Assembly (NCBI RefSeq): GCF_937468385.1 | Contig: NZ_CALBWS010000025.1 | Location: 1 to 64,000 of the forward strand | Length of the DNA stretch: 64,000 bases | Direction: 5' to 3' | Source of the DNA: Neobacillus rhizosphaerae | GTDB lineage: Bacteria; Bacillota; Bacilli; Bacillales; Cytobacillaceae | Shown here: in pieces, positions 16,421-25,388 of the stretch | How the letters are laid out: every line of letters starts with the position of its first letter | Numbering within the stretch: the stretch's first letter is position 1 | Position numbers and translations under genes: made by a program | The notes under the pieces: model-generated | Told to the model about the DNA's origin: nothing | The model's input: only the letters and a program-made list of their open reading frames with translations | The model's database searches: none

Positions 16421-17265
16421 TACACCATAGCCGATGAGTAGCTGCCTAGTATTTTCACACCGCAGCCCAATGCCTCAAGCTCTGCGATCGCCCCAGGTAT
16501 CAACACCTCATCGAGCTTCATTTCTAAGTCAATGATGAAAAAGTAATTACCAATCCCTGTTTTCATTGGCCTTGATTCAATTTTTGACAGGTTTATTTTT
16601 CGCCAAGCAAAAGCAGATAACACTTGGTGGAGAGCTCCGGCCATGTCAGAAGGTAGTGTAACCATGAGCGTTGTTTTGTAATGGGAGGAACCGGTGATAG
16701 ATTCAAAATCCAGGTTCATTTCTGATAGCACGAAAAAGCTTGTATGGTTATAATGGAAATCATGAATATCTTTTTGGACAATATCCAGCCCATACTCCTC
16801 CGCCGCCAATTCATTTGCAATCGCTGCTGCATTCGTTTCGGGATGCTCCATCACCAACTTCGCCGCTGCCGCTGTTGATGACACACTCTCAATTGGCACC
16901 CCTTTATAACGAGTATGTAAGAACTTGTGGCACTGAGCAATGGCATGAGAATGGCTATATACCCGGCTTACCTTCTGCCAATTGTCCTTATTAGCTGGGT
17001 GTACCAACAAATGCTGCTTGATTGGGAGCGTGATTTCCCCAACGATCGGAATTTGCACCACATGGGTTAAATAATCAAGTGTAATATTCACGGAGCCTTC
17101 AAGAGCATTTTCGACAGGAACTACTGCAAGGTCTACTTCTTTATTCACTATTGCATCTATACTTTCAGGAATCGTTTGATACGGCTCAAGCTCGTATCCT
17201 GGAAAGACCTTTTTTACCGCAAGTTCGGTAAATGTTGCTTTTGGTCCTAAAAAACCGACTTTCAT
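16420..17265 (-). CDS. pheA: Prephenate dehydratase
   Basis: PheA converts prephenate to phenylpyruvate in phenylalanine synthesis. The 281 residues hold a periplasmic-binding-protein-like catalytic domain (GPKATFTELA at about 7-16, VPVENALEGSVN at about 62-73, NHTSFFVLS with the catalytic Thr). A C-terminal ACT domain has the phenylalanine-binding ESRPMKTGIGNYFF motif. It lacks a chorismate mutase domain, as in Bacillus. It follows pheB by 70 bases on the same strand. Confidence 0.96.
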   Translation of the reverse strand: MKVGFLGPKATFTELAVKKVFPGYELEPYQTIPESIDAIVNKEVDLAVVPVENALEGSVNITLDYLTHVVQIPIVGEITLPIKQHLLVHPANKDNWQKVSRVYSHSHAIAQCHKFLHTRYKGVPIESVSSTAAAAKLVMEHPETNAAAIANELAAEEYGLDIVQKDIHDFHYNHTSFFVLSEMNLDFESITGSSHYKTTLMVTLPSDMAGALHQVLSAFAWRKINLSKIESRPMKTGIGNYFFIIDLEMKLDEVLIPGAIAELEALGCGVKILGSYSSAMV

Positions 17266-17335
17266 TCCTTCTCCACTCCTCTTTTATTGTAAAAAGAAAG
17301 CTGAGAACAGCTCTACATAATGAACAAACTGTTCA

Positions 17336-17785
17336 CTATGCACCTGTTCCCAGCACTTCTACCTTCTCTACGAATTCAAGCTTTTTAAGTTCTGTCAGTA
17401 AATGATCAATTTCCACCGTCATATTCGAAGTGTTTAAGGATAGTGTCACATTTGCTCTGCCTTGCAATGGAATCGTTTGGTGGATGGTTAACACATTACC
17501 ACCAGACGCAGCAACAACACTTAACAAATTAGACAGTGTACCCGAGCGATCCTCCAAATGAAAGAAAAGCGATATCAATTTTTCCTTCTTAATCGTTGAA
17601 AAAGGAAAAACAGTGTCTCTGTATTTATAATAGGCACTTCTGCTTAAATCAACCTTCTGAGTAGCAACGGCAATCGATTCTGCCTTGCCTCGTTCCAACA
17701 TATCTTTCACTTCAATGGTTTTCAGCATCGCTTCTGGCAAAACATCCTCACGAACCAAATAAAACTTTTTATCAACGTTGTCCAT
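17336..17785 (-). CDS. pheB: ACT domain protein PheB
   Basis: A 149-residue protein of the PheB/UPF0735 family. It has an N-terminal helical region with a predicted helix-turn-helix (about residues 20-50, VDLSRSAYYKYRD) and a C-terminal ACT domain (LEDRSGTLSNLLSVVAASGG, about 76-95). It has been called a chorismate mutase in older annotations, but the sequence supports a small-molecule-binding regulator. It lies between obg and pheA, as in B. subtilis. Confidence 0.92.
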   Translation of the reverse strand: MDNVDKKFYLVREDVLPEAMLKTIEVKDMLERGKAESIAVATQKVDLSRSAYYKYRDTVFPFSTIKKEKLISLFFHLEDRSGTLSNLLSVVAASGGNVLTIHQTIPLQGRANVTLSLNTSNMTVEIDHLLTELKKLEFVEKVEVLGTGA

Positions 17786-17840
17786 TTTTATCTACCTACC
17801 TCAATCTCATCCGAAACCTTACTCAATCTCATCCGAAATC

Positions 17841-19130
17841 TTACTCAATAAATTCAAATTCGAATTCCAATAATTTCACGATATCTCCGTCTGTAGCTCC
17901 TCTTTGTCTTAGAGCATCATCAACTCCAAGCCCGCGTAGCTGGCGTGAGAAACGACGGACAGATTCTTCTCTTGAAAAGTCTGTCATCTTAAATAGCTTT
18001 TCAACTTTTTCACCCGAAACAACAAACGATCCATCTGGTTCTCTTGTAATCGTGAACGCTTCTGGATCAGCCTCATGCTTGTAAAGTACACGATGGATGC
18101 CGGTTTCCTCTTCTTCATGTTCAAGCGGGAATTCCGGTGTTTCCTCAATCTTATCCGCTACCGCATACAATAACTCACGAAGCCCTTTTCTTGTCACTGC
18201 AGAGATTGGAAAAATCGGATAATCCTCATTAAGCTGCTCTTTAAACTTTTGCAAGTTTTCCTCGGCATCCGGCATATCCATCTTATTAGCAACAATAATT
18301 TGCGGCCGCTCGGTCAAGCGTAGATTATACTCTTTCAATTCCTTATTAATGGTTAGGAAATCCTCAAACGGATCTCTGCCTTCCATTGCCGCCATATCAA
18401 TCACATGGACAATGACTCTTGTCCGTTCAATATGCCGTAAAAATTGATGGCCTAGACCAACGCCTTCACTTGCCCCTTCAATTAACCCTGGAAGGTCGGC
18501 CATTACAAAACTTCGGCCATCCTCTGTTTCTACCATGCCAAGATTGGGAACAATCGTAGTAAAATGATATTCAGCAATCTTTGGCTTTGCTGAAGAAACA
18601 ACTGACAACAGGGTCGACTTCCCAACACTCGGGAAACCTACAAGACCAACATCAGCTAGCAGCTTTAATTCAAGGATGACATCACGATCTTGACCAGGCT
18701 CACCGTTTTCAGACAACTCTGGAGCTGGATTTGCCGGAGTAGCAAAGCGAGAATTTCCTCGGCCGCCGCGGCCACCCTTTGCAATAATCGCCTGTTGTCC
18801 ATGCTCCACTAAATCAGCAATCACTTCTTGAGTATTCGCATCAATAACAACTGTACCAGGGGGAACCTTGACGATCATATCCTTTGAATTTTTACCGTGC
18901 TGATTTTTGGACATACCATGCTCACCACGCGGCGCCTTGAAATGGCGCTGATAACGGAAATCCATTAACGTCCTTAGGCCTTCTGCTACTTCAAAAACAA
19001 CATTGGCACCCTTACCACCATCGCCTCCGGCCGGACCACCCTTTGGAACATATTTTTCACGACGAAACGCGACCATACCATTGCCGCCGTCGCCGCCTTT
19101 TACATAAATTTTGACTTGATCGACAAACAT
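17841..19130 (-). CDS. obg: Obg GTPase
   Basis: Obg is an essential ribosome-associated GTPase needed for 50S maturation and, in B. subtilis, for sporulation entry and the sigma-B stress response. It has a glycine-rich Obg fold (residues 1-158), then a G domain with G1 GFPSVGKST, G3 DLPGLIEGA and G4 NKMD, then a C-terminal OCT domain. ATG 19130 has GGGAGG upstream and gives 429 residues, equal to homologues. A longer frame to 19160 is not supported. It is transcribed with spo0B. Confidence 0.97.
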   Translation of the reverse strand: MFVDQVKIYVKGGDGGNGMVAFRREKYVPKGGPAGGDGGKGANVVFEVAEGLRTLMDFRYQRHFKAPRGEHGMSKNQHGKNSKDMIVKVPPGTVVIDANTQEVIADLVEHGQQAIIAKGGRGGRGNSRFATPANPAPELSENGEPGQDRDVILELKLLADVGLVGFPSVGKSTLLSVVSSAKPKIAEYHFTTIVPNLGMVETEDGRSFVMADLPGLIEGASEGVGLGHQFLRHIERTRVIVHVIDMAAMEGRDPFEDFLTINKELKEYNLRLTERPQIIVANKMDMPDAEENLQKFKEQLNEDYPIFPISAVTRKGLRELLYAVADKIEETPEFPLEHEEEETGIHRVLYKHEADPEAFTITREPDGSFVVSGEKVEKLFKMTDFSREESVRRFSRQLRGLGVDDALRQRGATDGDIVKLLEFEFEFIE

Positions 19131-19185
19131 CTTATTCCTCCCATATGCACTAGGAATCAACTGATGAATCGGAGTTATACCATTA

Positions 19186-19722
19186 CTATAAAACTGGCAT
19201 AAACACTTCTAGTGCGAGTTCACTTTCGGTGAATTCCTTGACCAGCAAATCCAAGGATTGATTTTGGTCAGTAAGGAATTCATCAAGTAGTTCCTTGTGT
19301 TTTATTATTCCGCTAAAATCAAAAAAGAAACGAACACCCTCTGATTGCGGTTCAATTGTAATGGATAAATGATTTTCTTGAAATACCTCGATAGCCCTAT
19401 TCAAGCATGAAAAAAATGACTTCGCCCAAACTGTCAAAACTAGATCATCAATCTTGATGGAATCTGAGTCAAGAAGGACTTCATATTCCAGCTTAAAGAA
19501 GGGATTTTCCCAGTTGGATTTTAATACCAGCGAAGCAAACAAAGGTATATGTAAATTAGTTAGCCTTGTCTCATGCTGTGCTTCGATCACAATTTCATCA
19601 ATGACTGCCTTTGCCCGGTCGATTCGATTTAAATCCAGGTTCCCCTTTATTAACTGCAGTCTGTTTAACCAGTCATGTCGTGAGTGGCGCAGCACTTCCA
19701 CGATATCCCATTCTTTCCCCAT
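19186..19722 (-). CDS. spo0B: Sporulation initiation phosphotransferase Spo0B
   Basis: Spo0B relays phosphate from Spo0F to Spo0A in the sporulation phosphorelay. The 178-residue protein has the helical hairpin dimerisation domain with the phospho-accepting histidine in LRHSRHDWLNRLQ (His16) and a degenerate GHKL-like C-terminal domain. It lies just upstream of obg, the standard pairing that couples growth status and sporulation. The sequence is diverged outside the HDWLN motif, as usual for Spo0B. Confidence 0.92.
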   Translation of the reverse strand: MGKEWDIVEVLRHSRHDWLNRLQLIKGNLDLNRIDRAKAVIDEIVIEAQHETRLTNLHIPLFASLVLKSNWENPFFKLEYEVLLDSDSIKIDDLVLTVWAKSFFSCLNRAIEVFQENHLSITIEPQSEGVRFFFDFSGIIKHKELLDEFLTDQNQSLDLLVKEFTESELALEVFMPVL

Positions 19723-19898
19723 ACGTACACTCCCACATTAAAGTGTCGGAACACTGTTTGCTGTTAGTATATCAAAAAAAGAAACATGAGTAAGCTTATT
19801 TTTTCCGCATTAGCAGGCAGTAATTCCCCCATCATCATAAATTGCTTAAATTGAAGAAATACTAGGTGGAGAAAAAACTGCCGATAAAAGCCCAATTT

Positions 19899-19957
19899 AG
19901 TTCAACTAACAATCAGTTGGGGATGGAAGAAAATCTCCACTGATTGTTAGTTGAACT
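19899..19957. repeat. Perfect inverted-repeat hairpin (family H), copy 1
   Basis: The 19-base arms AGTTCAACTAACAATCAGT and their exact complement (19939-19957) flank a 21-base loop whose ends can extend the stem (TGGGGA with TCTCCA). A related hairpin with one arm change is at 46231-46282. It lies in the 376-base spo0B-rpmA spacer, which otherwise holds only a weak 48-codon open frame and the rpmA terminator. Confidence 0.85.
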
Positions 19958-20055
19958 GTATACGAATGAACTGTCATTAGAGGCAAAAAGAAGCTTTTAC
20001 GAAGTAGTTTTCCCTGAAGATTATTACGGAAGGTTTACTTTCGTTAGAAAAAAGA

Positions 20056-20085
20056 AAACTCTAACCAAACAGGTTAGAGTTTCCA
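20056..20085 (-). terminator. Terminator of the rplU-prp-rpmA operon
   Basis: The stem AACTCTAACC / GGTTAGAGTT has a 5-base loop, and on the minus strand a T-rich run follows (TTTTCTTTTTT). It lies 14 bases past the rpmA stop. Confidence 0.88.
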
Positions 20086-20098
20086 AATGATGTAATCC

Positions 20099-20392
20099 TT
20101 AAGCTTCTTGAGCTACTGGATAAACGCTCACTTTTTTACGGTCACGACCTAAACGTTCGAATTTAACAACGCCGTCGATTTTTGCAAAAAGAGTATCGTC
20201 TCCGCCACGGCCAACGTTCTCACCTGGGTAAATCTTTGTACCGCGTTGACGGTAAAGGATTGAACCACCAGTAACGAATTGACCGTCTGCACGCTTAGCA
20301 CCAAGGCGCTTTGCGATAGAGTCACGTCCGTTCTTTGTAGAACCTACTCCTTTTTTAGATGCAAACAACTGAAGATCTAATTTTAATAACAT
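20099..20392 (-). CDS. rpmA: 50S ribosomal protein L27 with cleavable N-terminal extension
   Basis: A 97-residue L27 that reaches into the ribosomal peptidyl-transferase centre. As in other Firmicutes it starts with an extension ending LDLQLF before ASKKGVGSTKNGRDS. The protease Prp, encoded directly upstream, removes this extension. The Prp gene ends at the base next to the L27 start, so the two are probably translated together. Confidence 0.98.
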   Translation of the reverse strand: MLLKLDLQLFASKKGVGSTKNGRDSIAKRLGAKRADGQFVTGGSILYRQRGTKIYPGENVGRGGDDTLFAKIDGVVKFERLGRDRKKVSVYPVAQEA

Positions 20393-20737
20393 TTATTCCA
20401 CCTCCTGCTTTTTGAAGGTAATTTTTATGTGCTTTCCGTACTCTTCTTCAATCGATCGTAATGAAACTGCCATAGCTTCAAGGATCAGCTGAACTTTCTC
20501 ATGAACGTCATCAGGAAGTTCTTCCGGGACAACGCAGCGGAGAAATCCATCTACCCTATGTTCAATGTCGGGAGTGACACCAGTCAGTTCGTGCACCGCG
20601 TTGATCGCCCCAACAGAGACAGCAGACACGCCTGCACAAATGATATCCTTCCCCCGATCAGCGAATAAAGCATGACCGCTCATTTCAAAAGACTGAATTA
20701 TTCCGGACTCCGTACGATTAATCGTAATTTCTATCAT
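20393..20737 (-). CDS. prp: Ribosomal-processing cysteine protease Prp
   Basis: Prp (YsxB) is the cysteine protease that cleaves the L27 extension. In its 114 residues the catalytic pair is visible as His22 (MSGHALFADRG) and Cys34 (DIICAGVSAVS), at the same positions as in Staphylococcus aureus Prp. It lies between rplU and rpmA as in nearly all Firmicutes, abutting its substrate gene. Confidence 0.96.
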   Translation of the reverse strand: MIEITINRTESGIIQSFEMSGHALFADRGKDIICAGVSAVSVGAINAVHELTGVTPDIEHRVDGFLRCVVPEELPDDVHEKVQLILEAMAVSLRSIEEEYGKHIKITFKKQEVE

Positions 20738-20752
20738 CTATGTTTCAACACC

Positions 20753-21061
20753 TTATGCGTTGATTTTTTCGATGACTACTTTAGTGTAAGGTTGACGATG
20801 ACCTTGCTTCTTATGATAGTTTTTCTTCGCTTTGTACTTAAAAACAGTGATTTTCTTTTGACGGCCTTGTTTTTCAACAGTAGCTGTAACTGTAGCGCCT
20901 GCAACAACAGGGCTGCCTACTTTTACATTTTCACCGCCAACGAAAAGAACCTTGTCAAAAGTAACTGTTTCACCAGCTTCAACATTTAATTTTTCAATGT
21001 AGATAGCTTGGCCTTCTTCGACTTTAAGTTGTTTACCGCCAGTTTCGATAATTGCGTACAT
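20753..21061 (-). CDS. rplU: 50S ribosomal protein L21
   Basis: A 102-residue L21, which binds 23S rRNA and L20. It begins MYAIIETGGKQLKVEEGQ and ends in the RQPYTKVVIEKI motif. ATG 21061 is set by AGGAGGTGCAGTTC. A further ATG three codons upstream is not used in homologues. It is the first gene of the rplU-prp-rpmA operon and is preceded by an L21 leader RNA. Confidence 0.98.
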   Translation of the reverse strand: MYAIIETGGKQLKVEEGQAIYIEKLNVEAGETVTFDKVLFVGGENVKVGSPVVAGATVTATVEKQGRQKKITVFKYKAKKNYHKKQGHRQPYTKVVIEKINA

Positions 21062-21065
21062 GAAC

Positions 21066-21180
21066 TGCACCTCCTTATAAACTCAGACTCGCCATACACA
21101 GGCGCTTATGCCAAAAGCAAAAGACTTACTACCTGTTCTGTGCGGTTGTAGCACGGGTGCTACAAACATAACATTAGAAT
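21066..21180 (-). ncRNA. Ribosomal protein L21 leader
   Basis: The untranslated region before rplU in Bacillales carries the conserved L21 leader, thought to mediate autoregulation by L21. Here a perfect 9-bp inverted repeat (TTGTAGCAC / GTGCTACAA, 21146-21165) starts the transcript. Then come conserved-looking GCACAGAACAGGTAGTAAG and a second stem around GGCATAAGCGCCTGTGTATGG before the RBS. Recognition is by position and features recalled from the family, not by a covariance search. Confidence 0.75.
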
Positions 21181-21191
21181 ACTAACATAAT

Positions 21192-22673
21192 TTAAGCAAG
21201 AGTGTCAATAGCTTTTAGGGAGATATCCTGGTCATCTCCAAATTGTTTCAGGACATAATACGGTTTAGCAGATACGTGGATGGAAAAATATATTTTTACA
21301 TGCAGCAGGTCTTCTAATACTTCTCTATAAGCTTCATTTTCACCTAGAAGTGCCTCTTTCACCTCTTTAGTTGTCTCTACAAGGATAGCCTCGAATTCAC
21401 CATGACGGTGCTCTAACAGCTCTCGTTCAAGCCGGAATGCCATCGTTTCAGGACTTAGAATACGACCTGTACCGTCACAAACAGGACATTTCACTTGGAG
21501 AGCCTCTGACAGTGTGACCTTTGTCCTTTTTCTGGTCAGTTGCAAGATACCCAATGGTGTAAAACCTATGATTTTCGTTCTTTTCTCATCTCTCGCTAAT
21601 TCGGTTTCGACCGTGTCAAGAATCGTTTGCTTGTCCTGAACGCGTGCCATATCGATAAAATCAATCAAAACAATACCGCCAATATCTCGAAGACGAAGCT
21701 GCTTGACGATTTCCTTGGCGGCAAGCTGATTTGTTTTTAATACCGTATCCTGATAATCGGCCTTTCCAGAAAACTTCCCTGTATTTACATCAATGATTGT
21801 CAATGCTTCTGCTTCATCAAAAATAAGATAGGCCCCTTGGTCGAGCCAGACAATCCGCTTGAGGGCTTTTTCAATTTCATGCTCCACCTGGTTTGCTGAA
21901 AAAATATTCACTTTTCCGTTATAATAGCTGTGCTTAACTTTGGAATTGACCTGCTCTAGCATTTTTTTTACAGCTAGATCATCGACGATTACTTCACCAG
22001 ACTTCATTTTTAGAACACCATCGAGAATCATTTCTAAAAATGTATCTTTTTGAAAAATTAATCCGGGCTTTTTTAAGAAACCCGCTTTCTGTTTTAGTTC
22101 TTGGTAATGTTGTCTTAATGATTGCAGCTCTTCCTGAATTTCTTCCTCAGTATTAGAAATACTAGAAGTACGAAAAATGATCCCCTCTTCTTCCATTTTG
22201 AGACGATTGCCTAGGCGGCGGAGCATCGCCTTTTGCGCATCATCGGCAATTTTCTTCGATACAGCCACATAACGTCCATTGGGCATATAAATAAGATTGT
22301 TTCCCTGAATTTCAATAATACCCGTCACCTTTGGTCCCTTTGTGCCGGTTGCATCCTTGTCCACCTGTACGTGCATTTTTTCGCCTTGATGAACAAATGA
22401 GGTGATGTTTTTTTGTTTTTCGGAGGAAAGCACATAAGATGGTAGGACATCGCGGTGCAAATAGGCATTTTTCTCCTCGCCAATATCGATGAAAACAGCA
22501 TTCATCCCCGGTAAAACTTTTGTAACTGTTCCAAAATAAATATTTCCGACCAGTGATCGATGTTCTGGTCGGTCAAAAACGATCTGTTCCACACGGTTAT
22601 CTCTTAAATAAGCAAATCGCTTCTCCCGTGCCGTGTAATTGACAATTAATGTTTCCAAACCAAGCGTCCTCAC
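21192..22673 (-). CDS. rng: Ribonuclease E/G family endoribonuclease
   Basis: A 493-residue RNase G-like enzyme that would cut single-stranded A/U-rich RNA. It has an S1 RNA-binding domain (about residues 38-120) and catalytic motifs ALTIIDVNTGKFSG and GGIVLIDFIDM, whose acidic residues bind magnesium. The zinc-link CPVCDGTGRI sits at about residues 402-411. B. subtilis lacks this family and relies on RNase Y, but many other Bacillaceae have it directly upstream of rplU. Neighbours spoIVFB (upstream, 30 bases) and rplU are on the same strand. Confidence 0.93.
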   Translation of the reverse strand: MRTLGLETLIVNYTAREKRFAYLRDNRVEQIVFDRPEHRSLVGNIYFGTVTKVLPGMNAVFIDIGEEKNAYLHRDVLPSYVLSSEKQKNITSFVHQGEKMHVQVDKDATGTKGPKVTGIIEIQGNNLIYMPNGRYVAVSKKIADDAQKAMLRRLGNRLKMEEEGIIFRTSSISNTEEEIQEELQSLRQHYQELKQKAGFLKKPGLIFQKDTFLEMILDGVLKMKSGEVIVDDLAVKKMLEQVNSKVKHSYYNGKVNIFSANQVEHEIEKALKRIVWLDQGAYLIFDEAEALTIIDVNTGKFSGKADYQDTVLKTNQLAAKEIVKQLRLRDIGGIVLIDFIDMARVQDKQTILDTVETELARDEKRTKIIGFTPLGILQLTRKRTKVTLSEALQVKCPVCDGTGRILSPETMAFRLERELLEHRHGEFEAILVETTKEVKEALLGENEAYREVLEDLLHVKIYFSIHVSAKPYYVLKQFGDDQDISLKAIDTLA

Positions 22674-22703
22674 TTTTTTCTAAGTTACCAATAGTATAAC
22701 CTT

Positions 22704-23570
22704 TTAATACGAAAAAAGAAGGTCGCTGATTTTATCGGTTAAACGCTTTTCGGTAAAATAGGCATGCAGCAGTTCATTTTCATCCAACTGTCCTTTTTCC
22801 TTGCCGTCTGATTTAACGATAATCGGATGCTTACAGCCGCGTTGAAATTTTTCTAACACATTGATGAGTAAATCCTGTTCATTCGCCTGGATTGGCTTTA
22901 ATGTCTGCAGGCTCGATTTTTTTCCATAATATCGTTCCAATAAGAATCTCATAAAAATAAAGCGACGCTGCTTCCATTCGTGGTAAAGCGAGAAGAATAA
23001 GAAGGCAATTACGAACCATACATTAAGGTGCAATGGAGCAGCCAGTAAAATTATCACTGAAAAAAAACCTAGACTAAAAAAAGAAATGAGTAAGGTTTGG
23101 TGGTGCGCACGAGGAAAGGAATTTTTTAATGAGAGCAGTAAGAAAACTAGCTTTCCTCCATCAAGCGGCCAAACCGGAAACAGATTGAACACAAAAATCA
23201 TCGCGTTATAACTAATAAATAAGAGAAATAAATCTTTCGGAATGAGGTGAAGAGTAAATAATATAAAGGCTAAAGCCACCATCCACACATGCTGCAGCGG
23301 TCCAGCAAGTACGACAATCGTTTCCTCTTTTAAGGGGCGATTACCATGCTCATCCATTTCGGCAACCCCTCCAAAGGGCAGCAGGGTGATTTTTTTAATT
23401 CTCCATGAAAAAAAAGAAGCCGCAACAGCATGCCCCATTTCATGAATAAAAATGATTCCAATCAACATGCAGACTTCAAGGAAATGTGCTGTAGCAATCG
23501 ATAGAGCTATGATGATCCACAGCAATGGATGGATATATATGAGTCTTAGTAACTGGATAGCTCTATTCAA
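22704..23570 (-). CDS. spoIVFB: SpoIVFB, intramembrane metalloprotease for pro-sigma-K
   Basis: SpoIVFB is the site-2-protease-type enzyme in the mother-cell side of the outer forespore membrane that cuts pro-sigma-K. The 288-residue protein has six hydrophobic spans, zinc motif HEMGH (about 44-48), and the third ligand in NLFPVWPLDGGK (about 130-141). A C-terminal CBS-like domain follows. It overlaps spoIVFA by 8 bases, indicating coupled translation. Confidence 0.95.
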   Translation of the reverse strand: MNRAIQLLRLIYIHPLLWIIIALSIATAHFLEVCMLIGIIFIHEMGHAVAASFFSWRIKKITLLPFGGVAEMDEHGNRPLKEETIVVLAGPLQHVWMVALAFILFTLHLIPKDLFLLFISYNAMIFVFNLFPVWPLDGGKLVFLLLSLKNSFPRAHHQTLLISFFSLGFFSVIILLAAPLHLNVWFVIAFLFFSLYHEWKQRRFIFMRFLLERYYGKKSSLQTLKPIQANEQDLLINVLEKFQRGCKHPIIVKSDGKEKGQLDENELLHAYFTEKRLTDKISDLLFSY

Positions 23571-24348
23571 AGCGGATCACCTGGATTGGGTCGATGAAAT
23601 CATTGTCTTTTTTAATCGCAAAATAATACTTGCCCTTTGTTTTATCCTCACCAGTTGATGTTGAAACCGTACCAACTACTGTTCTTTTTTCGATATAATC
23701 ATATAATTTGACTTTAATTTCCTCTAAATTCCCATACCATGTTTCCGTTCCATCAGAATGCTGGACCATGACGGTTTTCCCAAAGCCTTCTTTTACCCCG
23801 GCAAACAGGACATTTCCGCCATTAATCGCTTGGACAGCAGCCCCTTTATTGGTTTCAATCATGATGCCTTGGCCATTTTTCTCGAAATTTTCAAGGATTT
23901 TTCCCATCGCCGGTACGGAAAATCCTTTTGGCCCTTGCTCTTTTTTACCTGTCTTGTTATCTTCTGAAAAAGGCAAAAGAGCGAGCGGCTTACCAAACTT
24001 ATTCTCATACCATTCCGTAACGACAGCAAACTTAAAATCCTTATCCATCGTATTCTGGACGAAGCCACGCGCCGGATCAAGAGTGGCAGAATGATTGCGA
24101 AACAAAATAGCTACGAGTAGAAATAAGAGCCCCGATGCCAAAATTTTAAAAAAGAATACCTCTTTTTTAAACAATGGATGTCCCTCTTCACCGTTAGTGC
24201 TTCCTGAAGCTGTAATCGGATTAAAGCCGTATTTTTCGTCATCACCATGCCAAGTAAATTCGTGTTTTGGACTTTTTGCCTGAGTACCCTGGTCTTTCTT
24301 TCTCTTAGCTATTCGTCGCCGTATCTCCTCAGGTGTAGACCGCGCCAT
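23563..24348 (-). CDS. spoIVFA: SpoIVFA, inhibitor and anchor of SpoIVFB
   Basis: SpoIVFA holds SpoIVFB inactive with BofA until the SpoIVB signal arrives. The 261 residues comprise a charged cytoplasmic N-terminus, one membrane span (about 73-90), and a degenerate M23/LytM-like extracytoplasmic domain (about 150-255) with QHSDGTETWYGNL in place of a full metallopeptidase site. The operon spoIVFA-spoIVFB matches B. subtilis. Confidence 0.93.
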   Translation of the reverse strand: MARSTPEEIRRRIAKRKKDQGTQAKSPKHEFTWHGDDEKYGFNPITASGSTNGEEGHPLFKKEVFFFKILASGLLFLLVAILFRNHSATLDPARGFVQNTMDKDFKFAVVTEWYENKFGKPLALLPFSEDNKTGKKEQGPKGFSVPAMGKILENFEKNGQGIMIETNKGAAVQAINGGNVLFAGVKEGFGKTVMVQHSDGTETWYGNLEEIKVKLYDYIEKRTVVGTVSTSTGEDKTKGKYYFAIKKDNDFIDPIQVIRFE

Positions 24349-24542
24349 ACCATCAACCCTTTTCCCACTTTTTGTACAAGTCTATGAAGGAAAATGGGAG
24401 AGTATGACTTATCATTTGGCTTCTAGTTAAAAAAAGTTTGGAAATCCGATGAATTTCAGGTGTGTTTTGGAGGATTGCTTGGGTTTTGTCTATTTTTTAT
24501 TACCATTTGTTTAATTAGACTATTATTTTCAAAAAACAGACA

Positions 24543-24582
24543 AAAAAAGGCCTGTCCACGGTTTAAATGGGCAGGCTGCTGA
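24543..24582 (-). terminator. Terminator of minCD
   Basis: On the minus strand AGCCTGCCC pairs with GGACAGGC (one mismatch) and seven T follow. It starts next to the minD stop. Confidence 0.7.
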
Positions 24583-24583
24583 A

Positions 24584-25387
24584 TTAACGAACACCAAAGA
24601 ACTTTTTAATTTTTGTTAAAACACCTTTGTTTGCATCCTCAAGCGGCTGTAGCGGGATGGATTCACCGAGAATCCGTCTGGCAATATTGCGGTAAGCGAT
24701 GGATGCTTTGCTGTTTGGATTTAAAGCAATCGGTTCACCGTGGTTAGAAGCTCTAATTACCTCTTCATCATCGGCAACAATGCCAATCAACTCGATGGAT
24801 AAATGGAGAGTAATTTCGTCAATATCGAGCATGTCACCGCTCTTCATCATATGATTTCGGATTCGGTTGACCACTAATTTAGGCGCTTCCATATTCCTTT
24901 GTTTTTCAAGCAAACCAATAATTCGGTCGGCGTCGCGAACTGCTGAAACCTCAGGAGTCGTGACGACAATGGCTTTATCTGCCCCGGCAACCGCATTTTG
25001 GAATCCCTGTTCAATACCAGCAGGGCAATCAATAATAATATAATCATAGTCTTGCTTTAACTCCGTGATTAGTTCCTTCATTTGCTCTGGCTTAACGGCC
25101 GATTTATCAACTGTTTGTGCGGCCGGAAGTAAATATAATAACCCATCAAACCGTTTGTCCTTGACCAATGCTTGATGTATTTTGCATCTTTTTTCCACAA
25201 CATCAACGAGATCATAAATGATTCTGTTTTCAAGCCCCATTACGACATCTAAATTTCGAAGGCCGATGTCCGTGTCCACTAAGCAGACTTTTTTTCCTTG
25301 AAGGGCCAGAGACGTGCCAATATTAGCAGAAGTTGTGGTCTTACCAACGCCGCCCTTACCGGATGTTACTACTATTGCTTCTCCCAC
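24584..25387 (-). CDS. minD: Septum site-determining ATPase MinD
   Basis: MinD is the membrane-bound ParA-type ATPase that positions MinC and blocks polar division. The 267 residues show the deviant Walker A GKGGVGKTT (10-18), switch residues LVDTDIGLRN, DCPAGIEQGF, and a C-terminal amphipathic helix LTKIKKFFG for membrane binding. It lies one base after minC, so the two are cotranscribed. Confidence 0.98.
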   Translation of the reverse strand: MGEAIVVTSGKGGVGKTTTSANIGTSLALQGKKVCLVDTDIGLRNLDVVMGLENRIIYDLVDVVEKRCKIHQALVKDKRFDGLLYLLPAAQTVDKSAVKPEQMKELITELKQDYDYIIIDCPAGIEQGFQNAVAGADKAIVVTTPEVSAVRDADRIIGLLEKQRNMEAPKLVVNRIRNHMMKSGDMLDIDEITLHLSIELIGIVADDEEVIRASNHGEPIALNPNSKASIAYRNIARRILGESIPLQPLEDANKGVLTKIKKFFGVR

Positions 25388-25388
25388 T

